Source of the DNA: Reddybacter sp041277045
GTDB taxonomy: Bacteria > Pseudomonadota > Gammaproteobacteria > Pseudomonadales > Porticoccaceae
Assembly (NCBI GenBank): GCA_041277045.1
Contig: JBGFSY010000001.1
Coordinates: forward strand, 744,001-808,000
Reading direction: 5' to 3'
DNA length: 64,000 nt
Shown here: in pieces, positions 44,222-52,966 of the stretch
How the letters are laid out: every line of letters begins with the position of its first letter
How positions within the stretch are numbered: position 1 is the stretch's first letter
Made by a program: the position numbers and the translations under genes
The notes under the pieces: generated by a model
Seen by the model: only the letters and a program-made list of their open reading frames with translations
Told to the model about the DNA's origin: nothing
Databases searched by the model: none

Positions 44222-45766
44222 TTACCAGCTTTGGCTGGCAGAAAACTTATCCAGAGCAGCTTTAAAAGAAGCTTGAATATCGTCATCCCAGGCGCCTGAC
44301 TCGTTGACTTTAGCTAACAAGTCACCGTGATCGGAACGCATGTAAGACAGCAGCGCGGCTTCAAAATCTACGATTTTGTTGACCGGAACTGGCTTCAAGT
44401 AACCTTCGTTTGCCGCGTAGAGGGAAACGCCCATCTCCGCCACACTCAATGGCGAGTACTGACCCTGCTTCATCAACTCAGTAACACGCTGACCGTGCTC
44501 GAGCTGCTCGCGGGTTGCATCATCGAGATCGGAAGCAAACTGAGAGAATGCTGCCAGCTCACGATACTGCGCCAGTGCAAGACGAATACCACCGCCCAGC
44601 TTCTTAATGATTTTAGTCTGTGCCGCACCACCGACTCGCGATACCGACAAACCTGCATTCATCGCCGGGCGAATACCCGAGTTGAACAAGTCGGTTTCAA
44701 CGAAGATCTGACCATCAGTAATGGAAATCACGTTGGTAGGTACGAAGGCAGATACGTCACCCGCCTGTGTTTCAATAATTGGCAGCGCGGTCAATGAACC
44801 GGTTTTGCCTTTTACTTCACCGTTGGTGAACTTCTCGACGTAGACAGCATTAACGCGTGAAGAGCGTTCCAGCAAACGGGAATGTAGATAGAAAACATCT
44901 CCCGGATACGCTTCACGTCCTGGTGGACGACGCAGCAACAGGGAGATTTGACGATAGGCCCAGGCTTGCTTGGTCAAATCATCATATACGATTAGGGCAT
45001 CTTCACCACGGTCACGATAGTACTCGCCCATGGTGCAACCCGAGTAGGGTGCCAAAAACTGCATCGAGGCTGGGTCGGAAGCGGTAGCCGCAACAACCAC
45101 GGTGTGCGCCATCGCGCCGTGCTCTTCCAGCTTGCGAACGATGTTCGCTACCGTTGAGCTCTTCTGCCCAATGGCGACATAAATACACTTAACGCCGGTG
45201 GTTTTCTGGTTGATGATGGCATCAATCGCGATCGCCGTCTTACCAATCTGGCGGTCACCAATGATCAGCTCGCGTTGGCCACGACCTACGGGGACCATGG
45301 CATCAATCGCTTTCAAACCTGTTTGCACGGGCTCGTCAACTGACTGACGCTCAATAACACCAGGAGCAACTTTCTCAACCGCATCGGTCAGCTTGGCGCC
45401 AATCGGGCCCTTACCGTCGATGGGGTTACCCAGTGCGTCAACGACTCGACCGAGCAACTCGGGGCCAATTGGCACTTCGAGAATACGACCGGTACAGCGC
45501 GCTTTTTGACCTTCAGCCAGTGACTGGTAGTCGCCCAGTACCACTGCGCCGACGGAGTCGCGCTCAAGGTTGAGGGCCATGCCGTAGAGGCCGCCGTCAA
45601 ATTCAATCATTTCACCGTACATGACATCGGCGAGACCATGGATACGAACGATACCGTCAGAAACGGATACGATAGTACCTTCGTTTCTTGCCTCAGTTTT
45701 AATATCAAGGCTGTCGATACGTTGTTTGATAATCTCGCTGATTTCAGATGGTTTCAGCTGTTGCAT
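44222..45766 (-). CDS. atpA: ATP synthase alpha subunit
   Basis: Non-catalytic nucleotide-binding F1 subunit, 514 residues. Walker A GDRQIGKT is near 169-176 and the arginine-finger region is in LSVSRVGGAAQTKI near 370-383. 47 bp upstream of atpG. Confidence 0.98.
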   Translation of the reverse strand: MQQLKPSEISEIIKQRIDSLDIKTEARNEGTIVSVSDGIVRIHGLADVMYGEMIEFDGGLYGMALNLERDSVGAVVLGDYQSLAEGQKARCTGRILEVPIGPELLGRVVDALGNPIDGKGPIGAKLTDAVEKVAPGVIERQSVDEPVQTGLKAIDAMVPVGRGQRELIIGDRQIGKTAIAIDAIINQKTTGVKCIYVAIGQKSSTVANIVRKLEEHGAMAHTVVVAATASDPASMQFLAPYSGCTMGEYYRDRGEDALIVYDDLTKQAWAYRQISLLLRRPPGREAYPGDVFYLHSRLLERSSRVNAVYVEKFTNGEVKGKTGSLTALPIIETQAGDVSAFVPTNVISITDGQIFVETDLFNSGIRPAMNAGLSVSRVGGAAQTKIIKKLGGGIRLALAQYRELAAFSQFASDLDDATREQLEHGQRVTELMKQGQYSPLSVAEMGVSLYAANEGYLKPVPVNKIVDFEAALLSYMRSDHGDLLAKVNESGAWDDDIQASFKAALDKFSASQSW

Positions 45767-45782
45767 TCTCTATTCCTCAACC

Positions 45783-46319
45783 CTACTGATTAATTGCTTC
45801 GGCGAGTCTGGCCAAACGACCACTTACTGACCCGTCGATGATTGTGTCGCCTGCGCGGATAACCGCTCCACCGATAAGGGCGGCGTCTACAGAGACTTTA
45901 ATATTAATTGTCCGTTGTAAACGCTGCTGTAAAGCGGCGGCCAAACGGTCTTGCTGGGCTTGATCCATCGCACGTGCAGCGAGGACATCAACATCCAGCG
46001 TTTTATCTTGCTCTGCCTGGAAGGCATTAAATTGAATCTGTATTTCTGACAACAAAGACAAACGACGATTGTCGGCTAAATTCTTTAAAAAATTAGCCCC
46101 TTCATCGCTTAATCCATCACCACAAATAGCGATCAATTTTTCGGCTTTTTCTACCGGTGTTTGATCCGGCGCGCTGATCAAATCAGCAACCACATCAAAC
46201 TCTGACAGACCGGCCAACAGGCTTAACATTCCTGCCCACTGATCGACCGCGCCTTTCTCATTGGCATACTCAAAAGCAGCCTTCGCATAGGGGCGAGCTA
46301 ATGTACTTAGTTCAGCCAT
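45783..46319 (-). CDS. atpH: ATP synthase delta subunit
   Basis: Peripheral stalk subunit joining b to the alpha subunits, 178 residues, starting MAELSTLARPYAKAAFEYA, which is the conserved N-terminal helix. 16 bp before atpA. Confidence 0.96.
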   Translation of the reverse strand: MAELSTLARPYAKAAFEYANEKGAVDQWAGMLSLLAGLSEFDVVADLISAPDQTPVEKAEKLIAICGDGLSDEGANFLKNLADNRRLSLLSEIQIQFNAFQAEQDKTLDVDVLAARAMDQAQQDRLAAALQQRLQRTINIKVSVDAALIGGAVIRAGDTIIDGSVSGRLARLAEAINQ

Positions 46320-46328
46320 TGTTTACCC

Positions 46329-46799
46329 CTAGAGTTGCGCGGCAAGGCCGTCAACGATGTCGCGATTATCTGCTTCGCTAATCGAGCGCTCGAGAATCTT
46401 CTCCGCGCCGGCAATCGCCAATGCGGCAACTTGAGAGCGTAGTTCTTCACGCGCTTTATTGGTTTCCTGCTCGATTTCAGCCTGGGCAGAAACGATAAGA
46501 CGATCACCTTCTTCACGAGCTTTATCTTTCGACTCATCAATGATCGTGCTGGCACGTTTTTTCGCGTCATCAATAATTGATGCCGCTTCCTGCTTAGCGT
46601 CTTTCAGCTGGTCTACCGCTTTGTTCTGGGCAAGCTCAAGATCACGTACTGCGCGATCAGCTGCTTCCAGACCATCGGCAATTGTTTTCTTCCGCTCTTC
46701 CATCGCACCGATAAGTGCGGGCCAGACAAACTTCATGCAAAACCATACGAATATGGAGAATGAAATTACCTGGCCTAGAATCGTTGCATTGATATTCAC
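46329..46799 (-). CDS. atpF: ATP synthase b subunit
   Basis: Peripheral stalk subunit of 156 residues: one N-terminal membrane helix (about 5-27) followed by a long charged coiled coil. MNINATILGQVISFSIFVWF is the family N-terminus. A single b gene, as expected for gammaproteobacteria. Confidence 0.97.
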   Translation of the reverse strand: MNINATILGQVISFSIFVWFCMKFVWPALIGAMEERKKTIADGLEAADRAVRDLELAQNKAVDQLKDAKQEAASIIDDAKKRASTIIDESKDKAREEGDRLIVSAQAEIEQETNKAREELRSQVAALAIAGAEKILERSISEADNRDIVDGLAAQL

Positions 46800-46845
46800 A
46801 TCAACACCCCTTCAGGTTTATAGATATCTGTTTAATGGTACTAAC

Positions 46846-47082
46846 TTAACCCGGTGCTACAACAAACAGGAGGTACAAGCAGATACCAACAGAGATCATA
46901 GGTACAGCATCAACCAGACCCATAACAATAAAGAACTGCGCACGTAGCATAGGCACTAATTCTGGCTGGCGAGCACCACCTTCCAGGAATTTGCTGCCCA
47001 GAATACCAACGCCGATTGCCGCGCCAACAGCACCCAGACCCATCATGATTGCGCCTGCAAGGTAGATTAATGAAGTTTCCAT
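46846..47082 (-). CDS. atpE: ATP synthase c subunit
   Basis: Proton-carrying ring subunit of 78 residues with two helices. The glycine-rich first helix contains GLGAVGAAIGVG and the carboxylate is Asp58 in FIVMGLVDAVPMI. The lack of the Gln/Glu-Ser-Thr sodium pattern suggests a proton-coupled enzyme. Confidence 0.97.
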   Translation of the reverse strand: METSLIYLAGAIMMGLGAVGAAIGVGILGSKFLEGGARQPELVPMLRAQFFIVMGLVDAVPMISVGICLYLLFVVAPG

Positions 47083-47135
47083 TGTTGCTCCCGTTGTGTC
47101 TCTAAACTTAAAGTAGTATTGAAGTGAGGTTTATC

Positions 47136-47957
47136 TTAGTGATCATCAAACGCCATAGCCATGTAGACGATGGTAAGTACCATGAATATAAAGGCCTGGA
47201 GCACGATGATTAAGATATGGAATATGGCCCAGGGTACAGACAGCGCCCACTGGATCCAGAAAGGTAGTAATGCGATGAGGATGAAGATCATCTCGCCCGC
47301 ATAGAGGTTGCCAAATAATCGCAAACCTAATGAGATTGGCTTGGCCAGCAGATTGACCACTTCCAAAAACAAGTTGATCGGCAAACCAAATTTACCAAAA
47401 GGGTGGAATGCCAGCTCAGCCGCAAAGCCGCTGAGACCCTTTTGCTTAATACTAAAGAAGATCACCACACTAAAGACGCTTAAAGCCAGTCCCATAGTGA
47501 TATTGACGTCTGTTGAAGGTACAACCTTGAGGAAGTGCAAACCAAAGACTTCACCCAGTTTAGGCAGAAAGTCGATGGGCACCAAATCCATAAAATTCAT
47601 CATCAGCACCCAGACGAATATAGTTAGGGCCATCGGCGCGATCACCTTACTCTGGTGATGAAACATTCCTTTAACATTGTCATCGACAAAATCGACGATC
47701 ATCTCAACCAAATTCTGCATGCCACCGGGGACACCAGTGGTAACGCGCTTGGCGACTCGATGAAACACGAACATAAAGATCATGCCGAGTGCCAACGAAA
47801 ACCCAAAGGTGTCAACATTCAGCGCCCAGAAACCCATTTGCGTGGCCTCTTCACCACTCTGCGCAAGACCCCAAGTACCATCGGCGTGCTGCCCATAGGT
47901 AAGGTTGGTCAGGTGGTGGGTGATATATTCCCGTGAGGTTATTGTTTCACTGGACAT
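47136..47957 (-). CDS. atpB: ATP synthase a subunit
   Basis: Stator membrane subunit with the half channels, 273 residues. The essential Arg is in KPISLGLRLFGNLYAGEM near 206-223 (motif LGLRLFGN). The N-terminus MSSETITSREYITHHLTNL is family-like. Confidence 0.97.
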   Translation of the reverse strand: MSSETITSREYITHHLTNLTYGQHADGTWGLAQSGEEATQMGFWALNVDTFGFSLALGMIFMFVFHRVAKRVTTGVPGGMQNLVEMIVDFVDDNVKGMFHHQSKVIAPMALTIFVWVLMMNFMDLVPIDFLPKLGEVFGLHFLKVVPSTDVNITMGLALSVFSVVIFFSIKQKGLSGFAAELAFHPFGKFGLPINLFLEVVNLLAKPISLGLRLFGNLYAGEMIFILIALLPFWIQWALSVPWAIFHILIIVLQAFIFMVLTIVYMAMAFDDH

Positions 47958-47980
47958 CTATTGCTCTCGATATTCCACTT

Positions 47981-48388
47981 TTAATTAAAGTCTTCCTTTA
48001 ACACTAAAGGCGCCACTACAAAGGCAACCTGCGCTATTAAGAAAGCCACAAATAATATGATTGCATGTCGCCCTTGTATCAGTTCCGGCAGGAATTTAAA
48101 GACCCAGCCAAAACACACGGCAACAATGACAAACTTCCCCACCTCGCCCACATAAAACCTGGCGAGTATCATGCCGGGGCTTGCATTCTTTGGTAACTTC
48201 AGCGAGACAATGGCGAAATAACCACTGGCTATAACATTGATCATACATCCGACCAGTGCGGCTTCTGCCATCCTGCGGTCAAACACCATTAAGGTACTCA
48301 CCACAACCAACAGACTAATAGCCAACTGCACCCCGATAAAACCGAATGCTAATTTACCACCCGCCTTGTCCTCTCTACTGCTATTCAC
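47981..48388 (-). CDS. atpI: ATP synthase assembly factor/accessory protein AtpI
   Basis: A 135-residue, four-helix membrane protein, first in the atp operon and linked in some bacteria to c-ring assembly. Low sequence conservation means the call rests mainly on position and topology. Begins MNSSREDKAGGKLAFGFIG. Confidence 0.85.
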   Translation of the reverse strand: MNSSREDKAGGKLAFGFIGVQLAISLLVVVSTLMVFDRRMAEAALVGCMINVIASGYFAIVSLKLPKNASPGMILARFYVGEVGKFVIVAVCFGWVFKFLPELIQGRHAIILFVAFLIAQVAFVVAPLVLKEDFN

Positions 48389-48502
48389 TAGCAGCTTGCT
48401 CTCTCATCAAAGCCACATTGCTACTCTACTGAGAGCCAAAGTTGCGTAATAATTTCACAGCGATCAATGTTCGCTAGACATGTGACGTCACTTTGGGCGC
48501 GC

Positions 48503-48531
48503 ATTATAATCATGAAGTAGTACTCAAGCAA
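48503..48531 (-). promoter_or_regulatory. Promoter of the ATP synthase operon
   Basis: On the reverse strand TTGCTT (48526-48531) and a perfect TATAAT (48503-48508) are 17 bp apart, about 115 bp before atpI. Nothing else in 48389-48588 looks like a gene. Confidence 0.6.
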
Positions 48532-48588
48532 CCGATAAAATTGTTAAATATTTAGCTATTTTCGTGACTCATTCACAAAGTGCGCAAC

Positions 48589-49476
48589 TTACTTGATATG
48601 GGTCAAGATGCCGTCCAGTTCATCGAGATTGTTATAGCGGATGACCATCTTGCCCTTGCCACCACTGCTATGCTGGATTACCACACCCGCCCCCAACTGT
48701 TCAGACAGTTTTTGTTCGAGTCGTTGAATATCCGGGTTTTTCGTCGTGACGATTGCTGGCGCCTGCTGTTTACTCTGCCATTGACGAATTAAAGCTTCTG
48801 TCTGGCGTACGGTTAAACCCTTGCCGACAACGATTCTCGCGACCTCTAATTGACTTGAACCCTCAAGCCCTAACAGTGCTCGACCATGCCCCATATCGAT
48901 ATCGCCACGCTCTAGCAATAGCGCCACCTCCGACTCTAATGCAGTGAGGCGCATTAAATTGGCTACAGTGGAGCGCGGCTTACCTACTGCTTCGGCGACT
49001 TCGGTCTGCGTATAACCAAATTCTTGCTGTAAGCGAGTCAAGGCAAGTGCCTCTTCCATGGCGTTGAGGTCTTCGCGTTGAATGTTTTCAATTAACGCCA
49101 GTGCAATGGCATCTTCATCAGAAACCACTTTGATGATAACCGGCACAGCGGCCAAACCTGCCAATTGAGCAGCACGCCATCGGCGCTCACCGGCGACAAT
49201 CTCATAACTGTCTTTCGCTAAGGGCCGCACCATGATTGGCTGCATAATTCCCTGACGCCGTATGGATTCTGCCAGCTCATCCAGCGCAGCCGGGTTCATA
49301 TCTTTGCGGGGTTGATACTGGCCGCGCTGCAGGAATTCAACCGGCAACTCCTTTAAGCCCTGTACATTATTCTCTACTGAGTGGCTCTCAAACTCTTGTT
49401 CTTCAATGGGTGTGCCCAACTCGCCGCCAAGCAGTGCATCGAGACCTTTGCCCAGCCCTTTTTTCTTCCCGCTCAT
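48589..49476 (-). CDS. parB: Chromosome partitioning protein ParB
   Basis: CTP-dependent DNA clamp that loads at parS and spreads, 295 residues. The CTP-binding/arginine patch GERRWR is at 96-101, an RRQGIMQPIMVRP segment near 73-85, the helix-turn-helix at about 153-176 (GYTQTEVAEAVGKPRSTVAN) and the C-terminal dimerisation domain. Two matching parS sites lie in recF, 13.6-14.2 kb away. 21 bp after parA, same operon. Confidence 0.96.
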   Translation of the reverse strand: MSGKKKGLGKGLDALLGGELGTPIEEQEFESHSVENNVQGLKELPVEFLQRGQYQPRKDMNPAALDELAESIRRQGIMQPIMVRPLAKDSYEIVAGERRWRAAQLAGLAAVPVIIKVVSDEDAIALALIENIQREDLNAMEEALALTRLQQEFGYTQTEVAEAVGKPRSTVANLMRLTALESEVALLLERGDIDMGHGRALLGLEGSSQLEVARIVVGKGLTVRQTEALIRQWQSKQQAPAIVTTKNPDIQRLEQKLSEQLGAGVVIQHSSGGKGKMVIRYNNLDELDGILTHIK

Positions 49477-49497
49477 AATTTATCCATCTTCTCGCTG

Positions 49498-50283
49498 CTA
49501 CCGCCCTTTCTCAGCTCTAGGCGAGTTGCGGCGGAGTAATTCACTGGCCATGCCCAAATAAGCAGCGGCCCCTTTTGAACTGCGATCGTATTGCAGTATT
49601 GGCTGGCCGTAACTAGGCGCTTCAGCCAAACGCACATTTCTCGGTATTACCGTCTGATAAACCCGGTCACCAAAATGGCTGTGCAATTGATTAGAGACAT
49701 CTTTCGTTAAACTGTTTCTCGGGTCATACATGGTGCGCAATATACCCTCGACTCGTAGTGCTGAGTTGAGTAATTTACCCACTTTGGCAATGGTATTCAC
49801 CAGAGCTGACAAACCCTCCAATGCATAATATTCACACTGCATGGGAATGATGACCCTGTTGCTCGCAACAAAAGCATTGACGGTGAGCATACTTAAAGCG
49901 GGCGGGCAGTCGATAATTATAAATTCGTAACGATCACCAAGGCTTTGAAAGGCCTTCTGTAAACGTTTTTCTCGACCCGAAATTTGCATTAATTCAACTT
50001 CGGCCGCCGTTAAATCGCCGTTGGCGGGAATCAAATCATAACCGGCTTCGAGATTGGGAATGATGGCGTCATCCGCACTGCAGCGCCCGGTCAGTAGATT
50101 ATAAATTGTGGTTTGCAGTTGGTCTTTTTCCACACCACTGCCGGTGGTCGCATTGCCCTGGGGGTCGAGATCGACCAACAGCACTCTTTTACCGAGGTGG
50201 GCCAAGGCTGCGGCAAGATTAATACTTGTCGTGGTTTTACCAACACCGCCTTTCTGATTGGCTATTGCATAGGTGGGAGTCAA
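49498..50283 (-). CDS. parA: Chromosome partitioning ATPase ParA
   Basis: Walker-type ATPase that drives ParB-parS movement, 261 residues. The deviant Walker A KGGVGKTT is at 10-17; LVDLDPQGNATTGSG near 36-50 is typical. Without a long N-terminal DNA-binding extension, it is a chromosomal Soj type. It starts with TTG at 50283, supported by AAAGG about 8 bases ahead; no ATG is in frame nearby. Confidence 0.96.
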   Translation of the reverse strand: MTPTYAIANQKGGVGKTTTSINLAAALAHLGKRVLLVDLDPQGNATTGSGVEKDQLQTTIYNLLTGRCSADDAIIPNLEAGYDLIPANGDLTAAEVELMQISGREKRLQKAFQSLGDRYEFIIIDCPPALSMLTVNAFVASNRVIIPMQCEYYALEGLSALVNTIAKVGKLLNSALRVEGILRTMYDPRNSLTKDVSNQLHSHFGDRVYQTVIPRNVRLAEAPSYGQPILQYDRSSKGAAAYLGMASELLRRNSPRAEKGR

Positions 50284-50297
50284 GACTGAACCTTTAT

Positions 50298-50951
50298 TTA
50301 TGATTTTTTGATGATGACTAGGTGGCGTTGCTGGTCCAGTGTGGGCACATCCAACTCAATAGCCTGCTCGACCTTATAGCCTTTCGGTAACTCGCTCAAC
50401 TCTTTATCCGGATAGCGTCCCTTCATCGCGTAGAAACAGCCCCCCGGTACCAGCAAATGCTGACTGCCTTCAATCATATCGGTCAATGAGGCAAAAGCTC
50501 GGCTGATAACACCGTCATAGAGCTGTTCAGGGTTATAAGCCTCAACTCGCCCCTGTATTTCTTTGACATTATGCAACTGTAATGCAGTCTTGATTTGGAA
50601 TAAAAAGCGTATTTTTTTGCCATTACTATCGAGCAGGCTGAAGGTTTTATCGGGGTGAGTGACGGCCAGGGGAATACCCGGCAAGCCAGCACCCGTACCA
50701 ACATCAATAAACGACCGCCCCTGTAAGTGGGGGCCAATACTGAGGCTATCGAGCAGGTGATAACTGAGCATTTGCAGCGGGTCTTTTATCGATGTCAGGT
50801 TATAGGCTTTATTCCAGCGCTGTAATAAACCAATATATTGCAGCATCGCCGCTCTCTGCGGGTCTTTAACTTGCAAACCTTGTGCGACTAGACCCGCTTC
50901 CAGTGCGCTATCTAATTGGGCGATAGAAACCTCACTCGACGACTTAGGCAA
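50298..50951 (-). CDS. rsmG: 16S rRNA (guanine527-N7) methyltransferase RsmG
   Basis: SAM-dependent methylase of 16S rRNA, 217 residues. The SAM-binding motif is FIDVGTGAGLPGIPLAV near 81-97. It starts with TTG at 50951, 8 bases inside the end of mnmG, so translational coupling is likely. Gene order mnmG-rsmG-parA-parB is conserved. Confidence 0.95.
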   Translation of the reverse strand: MPKSSSEVSIAQLDSALEAGLVAQGLQVKDPQRAAMLQYIGLLQRWNKAYNLTSIKDPLQMLSYHLLDSLSIGPHLQGRSFIDVGTGAGLPGIPLAVTHPDKTFSLLDSNGKKIRFLFQIKTALQLHNVKEIQGRVEAYNPEQLYDGVISRAFASLTDMIEGSQHLLVPGGCFYAMKGRYPDKELSELPKGYKVEQAIELDVPTLDQQRHLVIIKKS

Positions 50952-52839
50952 AATTTTCAGCCACTACGGCCCTCTTTTTTAAATAGATAAGTAATAGGGA
51001 AACCGCCGCTGGGGTTACACCCTGAGTGCGAGCCGCCCGAGCCAAAGTGCTAGGTCGGGCTTCGTCGAGCTTCTGCTTGACCTCGTTGGATAGACCCTTC
51101 ACCTCCGAATAGTCAAAGTCTTCGGGGATGGCAGTATTTTCATGACGGCGTAGGCGTTCTATATCATCCCGTTGGCGATCAATATAACCGCTGTATTTGG
51201 CCTTTATTTCAATTTGTTGAGCCACTTGTGGCTCAACCTCGGACGCACCACTGGCATCATACAAAGCGGCAATTTTTTGATAGTCCAATTCTGGGCGCTT
51301 AATTAATTCAGCCAGGTTGTACTCATGGGCGAGCGGTTTTTCAACGTAAGCTTCTAGCGCGATGGCCTCGACGCTGCCGGGTTGCACCCAGGTACTGGCC
51401 ATTCTCGCGTCTTCCCGGGCAATTGCCTCACGCTTATCGCTGAAATGGCGCCAACGCTCTTCGTCCACTAGGCCCAGCTCACGTCCTTTTTCGGTTAGGC
51501 GCTCGTCAGCATTGTCTTCACGTAGCAGCAAGCGATATTCAGCACGACTGGTAAACATACGGTAGGGCTCGCGGGTACCCATGGTAATCAGGTCATCCAC
51601 CAACACACCCAAATAGGCTTCATCGCGGCGCGGGCACCAGGCTTCTTCACCCTTAACCTTTAGCGCGGCGTTAATTCCCGCCAATAAACCCTGAGCAGCG
51701 GCCTCTTCATAACCGGTAGTGCCGTTAATCTGGCCAGCAAAAAATAAGCCTTTCACATGACGGGTTTCAAGGGAGTACTGTAAATCCTGCGGGTTGAAGT
51801 AATCGTATTCGATGGCGTAACCGGGACGAGTGATATGCGCGCTCTCAAAGCCCTTAATCGAGTGCAATAAATCGAGCTGTACATCGTAGGGCAGGCTAGT
51901 TGAAATGCCATTGGGGTAGAGTTCGTAGGTACTCAAGCCCTCGGGCTCAATGAAAATTTGGTGGCTGGATTTATCGGCAAAACGCACGATTTTGTCTTCA
52001 ATCGATGGACAATAGCGCGGGCCCACGCCGTCTATCACACCGGTGTATAGGGGTGACCTATCCATGCCGCCACGAATAATATCGTGAGTCTTTTCACTGG
52101 TGTGGGTAATCCAGCAGCACACTTGCCGGGGATGCTGATTGGTACTACCCAGAAAAGACATCACCGGCCGTGGCTCGTCACCCCATTGTTCCTGTAGATC
52201 AGAAAAGTCGACGGTGCGGGCATCAACGCGCGGTGGTGTGCCGGTTTTTAAACGGTCGACGCGAAAGGGCATTTCTCGCAGACGCTGGGCCAGTGTTGCT
52301 GCGGGTGGTTCGCCCGCCCGCCCACCGGCATGGTTTTCCATACCGACGTGGATTTTACCCGCCAGGAAAGTACCCGTGGTCAAAACGATGGAGGGTGCAA
52401 AAAATTTCAGGCCCGACTCTGTCACCACGCCCGTAACTTTGTCGCCCTCGGTGATTAAATCATCCACCGCTTGCTGAAAAATCAATAAGTTGTCTTGATT
52501 CTCAAGGGCAGCACGCACCGCCGCTTTGTACAAGGCTCGGTCGGCCTGCACTCGAGTGGCTCTTACCGCTGGGCCTTTGCGGGCATTGAGTATGCGAAAT
52601 TGTATGCCGGCACTATCGGCTGCCTGGGCCATGATGCCGCCCAGGGCATCGACCTCTCTCACCAAATGACTTTTGCCAATGCCACCAATCGCCGGATTGC
52701 AGGACATTTGGCCGAGAGTTTCAATGTTATGACTGAGCAACAGGGTTTTACAGCCCATGCGCGCCGCGGCCAGACAGGCCTCGGTGCCCGCGTGACCACC
52801 GCCAATAACAATGACATCAAATAATTGAGTTTGGGACAT
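50944..52839 (-). CDS. mnmG: tRNA uridine-5-carboxymethylaminomethyl modification enzyme MnmG
   Basis: FAD-dependent partner of MnmE that modifies wobble U34, 631 residues. FAD-binding GGGHAGTE is at 13-20, CNPAIGGIGKSHLVREVDAL near 47-66 and the C-terminal helical region includes LARAARTQGVTPAAVSLLL. Its partner mnmE lies 5.4 kb away on the other strand, because the rpmH-mnmE block is inverted. Confidence 0.97.
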   Translation of the reverse strand: MSQTQLFDVIVIGGGHAGTEACLAAARMGCKTLLLSHNIETLGQMSCNPAIGGIGKSHLVREVDALGGIMAQAADSAGIQFRILNARKGPAVRATRVQADRALYKAAVRAALENQDNLLIFQQAVDDLITEGDKVTGVVTESGLKFFAPSIVLTTGTFLAGKIHVGMENHAGGRAGEPPAATLAQRLREMPFRVDRLKTGTPPRVDARTVDFSDLQEQWGDEPRPVMSFLGSTNQHPRQVCCWITHTSEKTHDIIRGGMDRSPLYTGVIDGVGPRYCPSIEDKIVRFADKSSHQIFIEPEGLSTYELYPNGISTSLPYDVQLDLLHSIKGFESAHITRPGYAIEYDYFNPQDLQYSLETRHVKGLFFAGQINGTTGYEEAAAQGLLAGINAALKVKGEEAWCPRRDEAYLGVLVDDLITMGTREPYRMFTSRAEYRLLLREDNADERLTEKGRELGLVDEERWRHFSDKREAIAREDARMASTWVQPGSVEAIALEAYVEKPLAHEYNLAELIKRPELDYQKIAALYDASGASEVEPQVAQQIEIKAKYSGYIDRQRDDIERLRRHENTAIPEDFDYSEVKGLSNEVKQKLDEARPSTLARAARTQGVTPAAVSLLLIYLKKRAVVAENFA

Positions 52840-52966
52840 AGATTTCTAGTACGGACTGTGTACGAAAAGTGCAGTTAGCCGGCCATTGTAACAAGATAAC
52901 AGCTGTGGCCAAAGCACCGCTAAGCAGACAGTTTTTTGACAGTTTCTAGCTGCAGTAGACAGCTCT

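Noticed and set aside
46846..47082. Possible sodium-type ATP synthase c ring
   Set aside because: Asp58 is the only carboxylate and the sodium-ligand pattern is absent.
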